DNA of 48,337 bases from JAGOUB01 sp964648045. GTDB lineage: Bacteria; Patescibacteriota; Gracilibacteria; Peribacterales; Peribacteraceae. Both the position numbers and the translations under genes were made by a program. The notes beneath the pieces are model-generated. The model saw nothing but the letters and a program-made list of their open reading frames with translations. It did not search any database and was not told the DNA's origin. The stretch covers positions 1 to 48,337 of the forward strand of contig CAZYNU010000005.1 of assembly GCA_964648045.1 (NCBI GenBank), in the 5' to 3' direction. Below are positions 31,873 to 38,893 of this stretch, in pieces. Position 1 is the first letter of the stretch, and each line of letters opens with the position of its first letter.

Positions 31873-32276
31873 TGCCCGAGGACGGCACCGCCGCCGGCCA
31901 GGCTACGGGAGCGTCGTCGGTTGTCATCCCGCCGGAAGTCCAGGCTCAGTTTAGCGAGGTGATTGGTTTGATCGTCGCTTCCGAAAGCATGAACGCTGAG
32001 GAGCGGCAGTATTGGGTGAACATCCTGCCGGTCATGACGCCCGAGCAGGTGCAAAACTTGCGCGATATTTTGCAGAACGAAAAAAGTCAGCTGGCGGCCA
32101 TCGATCAAAAGTACAGCCAAGACGTCAACAAGATCGGCCAGCAGCAGCAGATTCAGCAAGTGGAAGATGAGCGCCGCCGACGCGCTGCCGAACGCCAGGC
32201 AGCCGAGCAATCCGAGAAAGATACACAGAGCCAGGCAGAGCAAGACCTGCTCAATCAGATTAACCAGATCGGCTGA
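31872..32276 (+). CDS. Coiled-coil orphan coupled to greA
   Basis: The 134-residue protein starts in the greA stop (TAATG), implying translational coupling. A structured first half (VVIPPEVQAQFSEVIGLIVA, then NAEERQYWVNILPVMTPEQV) leads into a long charged Gln/Glu/Arg-rich coiled coil (about residues 75-134). No signal peptide or membrane span. I recognise no family. Coupling to greA suggests a link to transcription or simply shared expression. Its end overlaps the convergent holA by 17 bp. Confidence 0.75.
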   Translation: MPEDGTAAGQATGASSVVIPPEVQAQFSEVIGLIVASESMNAEERQYWVNILPVMTPEQVQNLRDILQNEKSQLAAIDQKYSQDVNKIGQQQQIQQVEDERRRRAAERQAAEQSEKDTQSQAEQDLLNQINQIG

Positions 32277-33246
32277 CGGACTGACACAATCCCAGCAGAA
32301 GACGGTCGAGCGCGGCCAGAATTTCGGCATTGGCTTCGTCACTCGATTTCAACTCGCCCGTTTTTAACGCCTTATCCAAATCACAGCACAGTCGGACGAG
32401 CGACAGCATCTCGTTCTGAGACCTGCCGGCAGTGAATGCACGCAGGGCCGAAGCCATGGGAAACGGAACGCCGCCTTCACGCACCGCAACGGCGGTGTCG
32501 GCCACCGAACCCACGACGGCGGCATGACGCACGAAGAGCAAGAGCGTGTTCCACAACTGAAACGGCTCGCCCCCGCGATCGAGAAAGCGGCGGGCGAAGG
32601 CATATGTCTCCGTCGGCCGCCCGCGGCCAATCAGATCGGTAATGCGCCAGATGACACCTTCGTCCGAGGGCCAAACCAGCTCCTCCACCAGCTCTCGTTC
32701 AATCGGACTGCCAGCAGCGGCGATTGCCAGCTTACCGATCTCGGCCGAAAGCAGACCCTGATCATCGCCGACCAATTCGAGAAGAGACTGAATGGCGGCG
32801 GGCGTGAATGAAGCGCCCGCAGCGGCCACCTCGGCACGTAGCCAGGCATCGAGCCCGCGACGATCGAGAGCGGGAAACTCCTTCACCACATCGGCAGCAG
32901 CCTCGAGCCCCTTGCTGGAATTCGAGTTCTTTCGCCGCGCCTTGGCACCGGCGGCAGCGCGCCGATCGACCAATAACAGCAGTACATCAGGGTGAATGGA
33001 TGCCTTCACGGTTGCCCACTCTTCTGCCTCCAGGTCCGGCGCGGGCTCAACCACCACTAATCGCTTCTCGGCTAAAAACGGCATTGTCGCAATCGCATCG
33101 AGGAGATGGCGCACTTTTACACCATCACCGACGAGGCGCTGCAGGTTGTCGGCACCGTGGCGCCCGACAAATTCTTGAATCCAGCGCTGTTTCTCGCGGG
33201 CGAGGGCATAGTCATTCTCGCCTTGAAACAGGTAAATCTGGCTCAC
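32260..33246 (-). CDS. holA: DNA polymerase III delta subunit
   Basis: The 328-residue clamp-loader subunit opens the sliding clamp. It begins SQIYLFQGENDYALAREKQRW, the usual start of HolA. It then shows VRHLLDAIATMPFLAEKRLVVVE, SLLELVGDDQGLLSAEIGKLA (family D-x(2)-L-x(4)-E-K/L), and WRITDLIGRGRPTETYAFARRFLDRG. The C-terminal helical collar domain ends in LLGLCQSV. I chose the GTG at 33246, six bases after a TATACT box; the frame extends a further nine codons upstream to 33273, across that box, without conserved content. Length matches the family (about 320-340). Confidence 0.92.
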   Translation of the reverse strand: MSQIYLFQGENDYALAREKQRWIQEFVGRHGADNLQRLVGDGVKVRHLLDAIATMPFLAEKRLVVVEPAPDLEAEEWATVKASIHPDVLLLLVDRRAAAGAKARRKNSNSSKGLEAAADVVKEFPALDRRGLDAWLRAEVAAAGASFTPAAIQSLLELVGDDQGLLSAEIGKLAIAAAGSPIERELVEELVWPSDEGVIWRITDLIGRGRPTETYAFARRFLDRGGEPFQLWNTLLLFVRHAAVVGSVADTAVAVREGGVPFPMASALRAFTAGRSQNEMLSLVRLCCDLDKALKTGELKSSDEANAEILAALDRLLLGLCQSVSRSG

Positions 33247-33252
33247 GGGTGC

Positions 33253-33280
33253 AGTATAGCGCATCGAAAACACTCTGCCA
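33253..33280 (-). promoter_or_regulatory. Leaderless holA promoter
   Basis: On the minus strand TGGCAG, 16 nt, then TATACT (33258 to 33253) end six bases before the GTG at 33246. No Shine-Dalgarno. Confidence 0.65.
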
Positions 33281-33329
33281 CCAAGGCAATATGGCGAAAC
33301 GTTCTAAGAATGCCGTCAATACCGCGCGA

Positions 33330-33358
33330 TTGAGGGAAGAAGCGCATTGACCTATACT
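33330..33358 (+). promoter_or_regulatory. Promoter of the dockerin/cohesin/cupredoxin operon
   Basis: TTGAGG (33330-33335), 17 nt, TATACT (33353-33358), then GAGAGGAA and ATG. The spacing predicts a leader of only one or two bases, although GAGAGG itself could serve as a weak ribosome-binding site if transcription began farther upstream. Confidence 0.7.
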
Positions 33359-33366
33359 GAGAGGAA

Positions 33367-33699
33367 ATGCCCAAACACACACCAGTCATCTCGGCCAAGA
33401 TGTTCCGCACAGTCGGCGCCGGCGCACTCAGTGTGATTGCCGCCTTCACGGTGGGCCTGCGCACCGCCGGAGACGTGGAGCCGATCGGTCCCATTCAAGC
33501 TAACGAACTGGAAATGGCGGCAGGTGATTTGAATGGCGACGGCACGCTGGATGAAGCCGACGTGACCACCGCGTTGGAACTGAGCGAGGGCTACATGGTC
33601 GCCACTCCCGCTCAACTGAAGGCCGACCCCAACCGCGACGGCGTCATTACCACCGCCGATGCGTTGGCCATTCTGCAGATGATCGACTCTGCCCGCTAA
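33367..33699 (+). CDS. Dockerin-like secreted protein
   Basis: The 110-residue protein has an N-terminal hydrophobic segment (FRTVGAGALSVIAAFTVGL), then two dockerin calcium loops: DLNGDGTLDEADV near residue 55 and DPNRDGVITTADAL near residue 92. Dockerins bind cohesins. The next gene encodes a cohesin-like domain, which supports the pair. It is far smaller than typical dockerin-bearing enzymes and has no catalytic domain, so the pair may be structural. The ATG is one of the leaderless-type starts, and one base separates its stop from the next ATG. Confidence 0.8.
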   Translation: MPKHTPVISAKMFRTVGAGALSVIAAFTVGLRTAGDVEPIGPIQANELEMAAGDLNGDGTLDEADVTTALELSEGYMVATPAQLKADPNRDGVITTADALAILQMIDSAR

Positions 33700-33700
33700 C

Positions 33701-35038
33701 ATGACGTTCACTCCAAGTCGCCTACTGGCACTGCTTCTCAGCTTGAGCACCGCCCTAGCTCCCGTGGCGGCGGCGCAGGACGTGCCCACGGCCGGTGGCG
33801 CCTCGTTTATCTTCGGCGCACCGTGCGATGATCCGCGAGCGGGCACCGGCACATTTGCCGGACAGCTCTCATCCACGTCCCAGGCTCCGTGCGCAGCATT
33901 CACGCGCGAGGATCAGAACTACCTGACGCCGGTCACCACCGTCGGATCCTCGGTCGATGTCCATCTGTACCTGGCCAATCCGGCTCAACTTCCCATTAGC
34001 GCGGTGCAAGCCTGGATCGCCTATGACCCCGAGGCACTGACGGGTTCCGTACTGTCTGTGGATGGCGCCTTCCCGAGCGTGAGCGTGGCCGACACCGGTT
34101 TTTTCCCAAACGAAGGCTACGTCAAGATCTCGGCCATGAGCGGCGGCGACGGTGCGCCAGATCAGGAACGTATTCTCGTGGCCACCCTGCGCCTTCGCCC
34201 GCTCCAAAGCAGTGACCAAAACAGCATTCTCAGCTTCTATCAGCTCACCGGATCTGGCGCTAAGACGCTGGCCATGAGCGGCTCGGCCGGCAGCGGTACG
34301 AACATTCTAGACAGCACGCAGCCGTCGTTGACGGTGCGTATTGCCGCAGCCGCCAGCAGTGCATCCGTCTCGTCTACGACTGCCGCTACTTCGTCGTCGA
34401 GCAGCTCTAACTCCGTATCGTCTCCGAAATCGTCTTCCTCCTCCTCGCGTTCGTCTCTCTCGAGTTCCAGCAGCATTCCCCCTCTCCCCTTCGGCGGCGG
34501 CAACGTTCGCCCAAACGCATCGTCTAGCGCCGCGTCGCTCGGCATCGGCGGTACAGAATTCCGCCGACTGCAGGTGCAGGGCGTCGCCATCGGTACGCAA
34601 AACGGCAACGTGCTCGTGGCCTGGCAGCCACTAGCCGGTGCGGCCGGTTACCACGTCTACTACAGCACGGTTTCGGGTGTGTACACGCAGCGCCGCACAT
34701 TGGCTGCCAACGCTACCGGCGACGCCGTCACAGGCCTGCCGAATGGTGACCGCTATTTCTTCGCCGTTCGCGCGGTGGACGCCGCGGGCATCGAAAGCGA
34801 TTACAGCCGAGAGGTAGCCGTCGTGGTGGGCCAACCCAACACCGCCACAACGCCGCTGACGGGTTCCGTCACCGGCCCGACGCCCATGGGCATGCAGCAG
34901 CTTTCGTCACCGGGCAACAAAACGGTCGCCGGCAAGACGGGCGTCTCCGATATGTTCAATATCCTCCTCGGCATCGCCGCCGCCGTCGGCATGTGGGGCG
35001 CTTTTCGCCGCCAACTCGCCGCTTCCCCCGTCGCATGA
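33701..35038 (+). CDS. Surface protein: cohesin-like domain, Ser-rich linker, FN3-like domain, C-terminal anchor
   Basis: The 445-residue protein has a signal peptide (LLALLLSLSTALAPVAAAQ). A cohesin/pilus-subunit-like beta domain follows (VGSSVDVHLYLANPAQLPI, then AVQAWIAYDPEALTGSVLS, then LVATLRLRPLQSS), about residues 75-205. A linker of about 60 residues is mostly serine. A fibronectin-III-like domain (VLVAWQPLAGAAGYHVYYS, later GLPNGDRYFFAVRAVDAAG) spans about 300-375. A membrane helix (MFNILLGIAAAVGMWGAF) and RRQ tail end it, preceded by AGKTG, a possible weak sorting motif. The ATG follows the dockerin stop by one base, and its stop overlaps the next ATG. Confidence 0.78.
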   Translation: MTFTPSRLLALLLSLSTALAPVAAAQDVPTAGGASFIFGAPCDDPRAGTGTFAGQLSSTSQAPCAAFTREDQNYLTPVTTVGSSVDVHLYLANPAQLPISAVQAWIAYDPEALTGSVLSVDGAFPSVSVADTGFFPNEGYVKISAMSGGDGAPDQERILVATLRLRPLQSSDQNSILSFYQLTGSGAKTLAMSGSAGSGTNILDSTQPSLTVRIAAAASSASVSSTTAATSSSSSSNSVSSPKSSSSSSRSSLSSSSSIPPLPFGGGNVRPNASSSAASLGIGGTEFRRLQVQGVAIGTQNGNVLVAWQPLAGAAGYHVYYSTVSGVYTQRRTLAANATGDAVTGLPNGDRYFFAVRAVDAAGIESDYSREVAVVVGQPNTATTPLTGSVTGPTPMGMQQLSSPGNKTVAGKTGVSDMFNILLGIAAAVGMWGAFRRQLAASPVA

Positions 35039-35970
35039 CCAAGCTCAATCCACACTGGGATCTGACCGACCAGCCCCGCGAGGAAGCGCCCGTTCGTCAG
35101 AAGAGCCTCCCCGCCACGGCACTCGCCGTACCGCGCGGCTCACCGCGACCTGCCGCCATCTTTGGCGTCTTGCTCGCCGTCGGCGTGGGAGTGTTTGCCG
35201 CTGCGGGTAACGGCTGGATTCTGCAAGGTCAGGTGGCGCCATCGATCGTGCTGGAAATCTCGGCAGCCGGCTTCTCTCCCACCAGCCTGACGGTACGCCA
35301 AGGTGACCGCATCGCCTTGCGCAACAGCGATACCATCGCGCACGTCGTCAATCTCATGAATCCGATCCCCGACCGCGAGCCGCTCTTCTCGATAAGCATT
35401 CAACCGCGCCGCGCAAGCGTTGCCACCATCACCGAGGCGATGCCGCCGGGCACCTATTTTCTCAGCACCGAAGACCCCATTCCCTTTGTTGGCCAGGTGA
35501 CCATCGAAGCCGGAATCGCCCCCGTCGCGGGCGCCAACTCGAGCGCGGCCGGCGTACTGCAAGCACCCCTTACCAGTCGCTCGTCCGTCGCCACCTTGGG
35601 CTCTACAGGCACCGTCGATGCACTGAACGACTCGTCACTCACCACGCTGCGCCCGTCGGCCCCAACCGGAGCATCGTTGCCAACAAGCCCCCTGAATGCC
35701 GACGGTCTATCGGGCACAAATGACTCGACGCCCTTTACCATCGAAGTGAATCCGTATGCCATCGAGACGATGCGCGGTGCCGCCCCGATGATGCCCAGCT
35801 CCGACGTTGGTCGGATTGTGCCGCTTGGCACCAGCGGAGACGCGGGTTTGCACAGCGGCGCGCCCCTCGCTCCGTCAATTCCCAAGAGCGGACCCGAGCT
35901 CTGGATCGTCGGCGCCCTGGCGCTCGGCGGCTTCTGGCTCGCCATTCGCCGCGGTCTGCGGGTGGAGTAA
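35035..35970 (+). CDS. Cupredoxin-like surface protein with LPxTG-like sorting signal
   Basis: The 311-residue protein overlaps the previous stop (ATGA). A membrane helix (residues 34-56) is followed by a plastocyanin-like fold: LEISAAGFSPTSLTVRQGD, IALRNSDTIAHVVNLM with a His, then AMPPGTYFLSTEDPIPFVG. The usual copper ligands Cys and Met are not evident at the end of the fold, so copper binding is doubtful. A long Thr/Ser/Pro-rich linker leads to SIPKSGPELWIVGALALGGF with RRG after it: a sortase-type signal (LPxTG-like, helix, basic tail). The sortase at 24578 could process it. Confidence 0.75.
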   Translation: MTKLNPHWDLTDQPREEAPVRQKSLPATALAVPRGSPRPAAIFGVLLAVGVGVFAAAGNGWILQGQVAPSIVLEISAAGFSPTSLTVRQGDRIALRNSDTIAHVVNLMNPIPDREPLFSISIQPRRASVATITEAMPPGTYFLSTEDPIPFVGQVTIEAGIAPVAGANSSAAGVLQAPLTSRSSVATLGSTGTVDALNDSSLTTLRPSAPTGASLPTSPLNADGLSGTNDSTPFTIEVNPYAIETMRGAAPMMPSSDVGRIVPLGTSGDAGLHSGAPLAPSIPKSGPELWIVGALALGGFWLAIRRGLRVE

Positions 35971-36012
35971 AATTATGGCTGACTGATGCGGGGAAACCGA
36001 AGCCGACGAAAC

Positions 36013-36042
36013 TTGACATTTCGTCATTTTTGCAGCTATCGT
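36013..36042 (+). promoter_or_regulatory. csrA promoter
   Basis: TTGACA (36013-36018), an 18-nt spacer, TATCGT (36037-36042). Unlike most genes here it leaves a leader of about 68 nt, which contains a structured ribosome-binding site. Confidence 0.65.
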
Positions 36043-36099
36043 CAGGGAGTCCGAGAAGCTGTGTAGCACGAGGCGACACGGCCATCTCAGGCAAACCAT

Positions 36100-36115
36100 G
36101 AAGCTAGGAGGCTTC
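36100..36115 (+). promoter_or_regulatory. Hairpin presenting the csrA Shine-Dalgarno in its loop
   Basis: GAAGC (36100-36104) and GCTTC (36111-36115) pair around TAGGAG. The AGGAGG site overlaps the loop. A GGA in a short hairpin loop at the ribosome-binding site is the arrangement CsrA binds in known targets, so self-repression is likely. Confidence 0.65.
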
Positions 36116-36116
36116 C

Positions 36117-36344
36117 ATGCTCGTTCTCACACGGAAGATAGGTGAGGAGATTATCATCAACGATGACATCCTCATCTCGGTCGAGGAAATCGGACCCGGT
36201 CGGGTCAAGATCGGGATTGTCGCCCCGCGGGACGTGCCCGTCCACCGCAAGGAGGTCTACGACCTCATCGCCGCGGGCGGCACCCCCACCCCCAACCCCG
36301 AGACCGAGACCGAGACGGTCGATGGCGACCACCTGAACGAGTGA
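36117..36344 (+). CDS. csrA: Carbon storage regulator CsrA
   Basis: The 75-residue RNA-binding protein has the canonical start MLVLTRKIGEEIIINDDILI, then EIGPGRVKIGIVAPRDVPVHRKEVY, with the basic residues used for RNA contact. An acidic, Thr/Pro-rich tail (TPTPNPETETETVDGD) replaces the usual helix end. As a dimer, CsrA blocks ribosome entry at GGA-bearing leaders. The ATG has AGGAGG with a five-base spacer. A terminator with an AGGA loop follows. The gene is uncommon in very reduced genomes, so regulation by RNA binding may matter here, perhaps for the other AGGAGG-led genes. Confidence 0.95.
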   Translation: MLVLTRKIGEEIIINDDILISVEEIGPGRVKIGIVAPRDVPVHRKEVYDLIAAGGTPTPNPETETETVDGDHLNE

Positions 36345-36395
36345 AACACTTTCATTCGCACGGCTCTCCCAAGACAGGAGAACCGAGCCCAACCC

Positions 36396-36426
36396 CCCGG
36401 TTTGCAGGAGCAAACCGGGAATTTTT
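36396..36426 (+). terminator. Intrinsic terminator of csrA, loop AGGA
   Basis: CCCGGTTTGC, loop AGGA, GCAAACCGGG, then AATTTTT: a perfect ten-pair stem. The loop sequence is itself a minimal CsrA-type GGA site. Confidence 0.9.
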
Positions 36427-36432
36427 GACGCA

Positions 36433-36462
36433 GAAAAAAGCCCGGACCAGATGGTCCGAGCC
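36433..36462 (-). terminator. Intrinsic terminator of the minus-strand cupin
   Basis: On the minus strand CGGACC-ATCT-GGTCCG, flanked by GCT/GGC, precedes a six-T run, about 23 bp after the cupin stop. Confidence 0.75.
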
Positions 36463-36484
36463 GGTGGCCGCCGTGCGGCCGGGG

Positions 36485-36961
36485 TTACTTTGCTGGCGCG
36501 GCGGTGTTTTGCGCCTTGTCCCACTTGGGTTCGATCATCACGACGGCTTTGCCCTTCCCCTCCACGGAGTACGGCGTCTTTGGCGTGATGTAGATGAGGT
36601 CGCCGGGCTTGAGGACGACGGGCTTCTCGTCGAGCGTGACGGTCAGCTCGCCTTCCAGCAGCAAGATCGACTCGGTGCAGCGGGAGTTCACGCGCTGGCC
36701 TTCTTCGGGGTAGCGACCGTTCTGGACGATGGTCGCCACGGAGAGTCGGTCAGTCGGGCACGAGTCGTAGAGCGTGCATGTGCCGCCGGGGATGTCGTAC
36801 ATTTTCGCACTCGCCAGCGGGACGACGAGCGACTCGTTGCCGATGGGAGCCAGGGACTGCGGGGCGGGTGCGGGTGCGGGACTACCGACCCAGAAACCGA
36901 TGCTGCCGGCGGCGAGCAGCGCGGCGGCGATGAGTAACTTCGAAGCTTCTTCACGAGACAC
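36485..36961 (-). CDS. Membrane-anchored or secreted cupin
   Basis: The 158-residue protein has an N-terminal hydrophobic segment (KLLIAAALLAAGSIGFWVG) and a Pro/Ala spacer, then a single cupin barrel. MYDIPGGTCTLYDSCPTDRLS, SRCTESILLLEGELTVTL and KPGDLIYITPKTPYSVEGKG correspond to the two cupin motifs. The metal-binding His residues are not apparent (Cys, Glu and Tyr occur instead), so it may bind no metal. It is a clear paralogue of the cupin at 40038, which lacks the anchor. The GTG start has AGGAAG immediately before it, an unusually short spacing. Confidence 0.78.
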   Translation of the reverse strand: MSREEASKLLIAAALLAAGSIGFWVGSPAPAPAPQSLAPIGNESLVVPLASAKMYDIPGGTCTLYDSCPTDRLSVATIVQNGRYPEEGQRVNSRCTESILLLEGELTVTLDEKPVVLKPGDLIYITPKTPYSVEGKGKAVVMIEPKWDKAQNTAAPAK

Positions 36962-37053
36962 CTTCCTTTGGGGAAACAGGGGTTTGAATGGGCGAAACGC
37001 CGGCGCACTCTAGGCAAAATCAACCGCTCGGAAAAGCGCTTTTCACCATTTTC

Positions 37054-37232
37054 TTGACGGCCAGAAAAACAGGCCTAGACTCACCGCTCAGTGAAGTCCA
37101 TGTACATTTGCGCCGGCCGCCACCTTTGGAACGTCTTTACGACGAAGGGAGGCGGGCACGTGTCGCAATAAGGGATTCACTGGATACCACGCGACTCACA
37201 GCCCCCCTCCGCAAGACAGGGGGGGCTTTTTG
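37054..37232 (+). ncRNA. Candidate small RNA or 23-codon transcript
   Basis: TTGACG (37054-37059), 16 nt, TAGACT (37076-37081) form a good promoter, and a strong terminator follows at 37200-37231. The predicted transcript of about 145 nt contains only one short frame (ATG 37100 to TAA 37171, 23 codons) with no obvious ribosome-binding site. A perfect palindrome GAAAAGCGCTTTTC lies just upstream of the -35. It may be a regulatory RNA, including a possible CsrA-related one, but that is speculation. Confidence 0.5.
37200..37231 (+). terminator. Strong intrinsic terminator
   Basis: AGCCCCCCT, loop CCGCAAGAC, AGGGGGGGCT, then TTTT. It ends the candidate small transcript and isolates the downstream gene at 37386. 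Confidence 0.9.
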
Positions 37233-37385
37233 CACTCTCACACCGCCGCTCACTCGACCTGGCAGCATGCCGATCCCTCGCGGTCGTCATCCTGCCCGAC
37301 CGACGCAAAGGAAAGGCAATTTTAGAAACTCGATGCGGCATGTTGCCGCGTCATGACCATCACCACCCGACCGAGGACGACGACC

Positions 37386-38777
37386 ATGAGCACCGAAACC
37401 CTGACCCGCCCCGAGCAACGCCTGCAGTGCGCCGAGCTGATCCAGTTGGCCCAGAACCTCGCCAGCGCCAAGCGCGACGACAACTACGACACCTTCCGCG
37501 ACCTCTGCCTCACCAACGGCCTGTCCAGCACCGTGCGCTTCAAGACCGACATCAACGGGCCCGACGTGGAGGCCGAGGAGTCCAAGTTCTACTGGGACCG
37601 CCTCGATCCGACCGCCAGCGGCACCGTCGAGACGGCCAAGAGCAACCGCGGCCTGGCCCGGGCGCTGGGCATCGAACTGCGCAACGACCACACGGCGGCC
37701 GCTAGCCTGCTGTACCGGATCACGGAGTGCGGCTTCCCCGACCTGTTCGACGCCGAGCTGACCCACCGCCCCCACGTCTCCGCCCAGGAGAGCCGGAAGC
37801 TGAAGCTCGCCGCCCGCGTGACGCTGTACCACCCCGCCAACGGCCGGCCCAAGGCATCGTGGCAGTCCCACCTCTTCCTGCTCTACCAAGGCGTCAGCCC
37901 GACGGAGATCATCCACCGTCACATCCGTGAGCGGTCGGCCCACCTCCACGCGCTCATGGGCGACGACGGGTACCGGCTGGCGCAGCTCATGCACGATCTG
38001 CGCATGCTGATCCCCGACGAGACCATGGGACGGCTGCTCCATCAGGTTCTGCAACGCGGCCGCGACGGGCAGACCATCCACATCCTGGGGGCGTTCTGCC
38101 CTGACTACGCCTACGAGGCGACCGGTGACCCCGGTTTGCCCTATCGCTACACATTTGACGGCCTCGGGACCGGCATCGGTCTCGTGGCCCAGCAGTTCGC
38201 TCGGGTCACCCGCCCGCTCAGCCAGTTCTTCACCTCGCTCGGTATCAAGCACCAGTTCGTGTACGGCATCGGGGACTTCGAGGCGGACTCGGTGGACATC
38301 CTCAAGCGGGTCATCGGCTGCGAGGACTACGCGGAGTTCGTCCGTCGGTGCGCGCTCTCGCTCGAGGCGTTCCGCCAGAAGATGGGGGACGACCTGCCGT
38401 TGACGCTCGAACTCTGTGACGCTGACCGGTGCAAGGGGCGCTTGCGTCCCTACGCCCAGGCGGCCACGAAGCGCATGCTCAGCGGTGACTTCGGCCGCAT
38501 CGGCGAGGTGTTCCCGAACCCGGAGAAGGTCGTGGCCCAGATCGTGCGCGAGAACGGTGGTTTCTACCGCCGCTGGTTCTCCCCCGACATGAGCGACGAC
38601 AAGATCCGGGAGCTGGTGCTCCTCCAGGGCGGCGAGTACGCGGCCCTCGCGCAGATCTACGCCGAGGACTTCAAGGAGGAGAACATCATCGTGCTGTCGG
38701 GCGACCGACCGCTGATGCACACGTTCGACGCCTTGAATACCGTCACCCCTATCCTTTGCGTGAAGCGGGCGTACTGA
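37386..38777 (+). CDS. Orphan ~463-residue protein
   Basis: This soluble protein has no signal peptide. It shows several distinctive blocks: IHILGAFCPDYAYEATGDPG, then GLGTGIGLVAQQFARVTRPL, FVYGIGDFEADSVDILKR, LTLELCDADRCKGRLRPYAQ, and a final GGEYAALAQIYAEDF with LSGDRPLMHTFDAL. The GFGDFEAD-like and CDADR segments suggest a nucleotide- or metal-binding enzyme with a Rossmann-like half, but I recognise no family. The start is uncertain: ATG 37386 has GAGGA eight bases upstream, while ATG 37353 adds eleven low-complexity residues. It is flanked by two paralogous cupins and an M24 peptidase. A perfect GCGGCA-TGT-TGCCGC repeat lies upstream. Confidence 0.75.
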   Translation: MSTETLTRPEQRLQCAELIQLAQNLASAKRDDNYDTFRDLCLTNGLSSTVRFKTDINGPDVEAEESKFYWDRLDPTASGTVETAKSNRGLARALGIELRNDHTAAASLLYRITECGFPDLFDAELTHRPHVSAQESRKLKLAARVTLYHPANGRPKASWQSHLFLLYQGVSPTEIIHRHIRERSAHLHALMGDDGYRLAQLMHDLRMLIPDETMGRLLHQVLQRGRDGQTIHILGAFCPDYAYEATGDPGLPYRYTFDGLGTGIGLVAQQFARVTRPLSQFFTSLGIKHQFVYGIGDFEADSVDILKRVIGCEDYAEFVRRCALSLEAFRQKMGDDLPLTLELCDADRCKGRLRPYAQAATKRMLSGDFGRIGEVFPNPEKVVAQIVRENGGFYRRWFSPDMSDDKIRELVLLQGGEYAALAQIYAEDFKEENIIVLSGDRPLMHTFDALNTVTPILCVKRAY

Positions 38778-38832
38778 TAGCCCATAGCCGACGGGCCTCA
38801 GTACACAACACATCGCTGCTGCGGCAGCACCC

Positions 38833-38862
38833 ATCCCCCAGACGGGCAACCGTCTGGGGGAT
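38833..38862 (+). terminator. Hairpin terminator before the M24 peptidase gene
   Basis: ATCCCCCAGACGG, loop GCAA, CCGTCTGGGGGAT: a perfect 13-pair stem, though followed only by CACTTCCTCTCCTTT instead of a clean T-run. Confidence 0.7.
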
Positions 38863-38876
38863 CACTTCCTCTCCTT

Positions 38877-38885
38877 TGCTACACT
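38877..38885 (+). promoter_or_regulatory. Extended -10 promoter, leaderless M24 gene
   Basis: TGC-TACACT ends eight bases before the ATG at 38894. It lies directly after the terminator hairpin, so the peptidase must be transcribed from here. Confidence 0.65.
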
Positions 38886-38893
38886 CCCTCCAT

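Noticed and set aside
33291..33350. 19-codon frame MAKRSKNAVNTARLREEAH
   Set aside because: It resembles the start of a ribosomal protein in composition only, lies across the dockerin promoter, and has no support as a gene.
37287..38849. 520-codon minus-strand frame opposite the orphan gene at 37386
   Set aside because: The plus frame has protein-like blocks and a ribosome-binding site; the minus frame is Val/Gly/Leu/Arg-rich with no motif.
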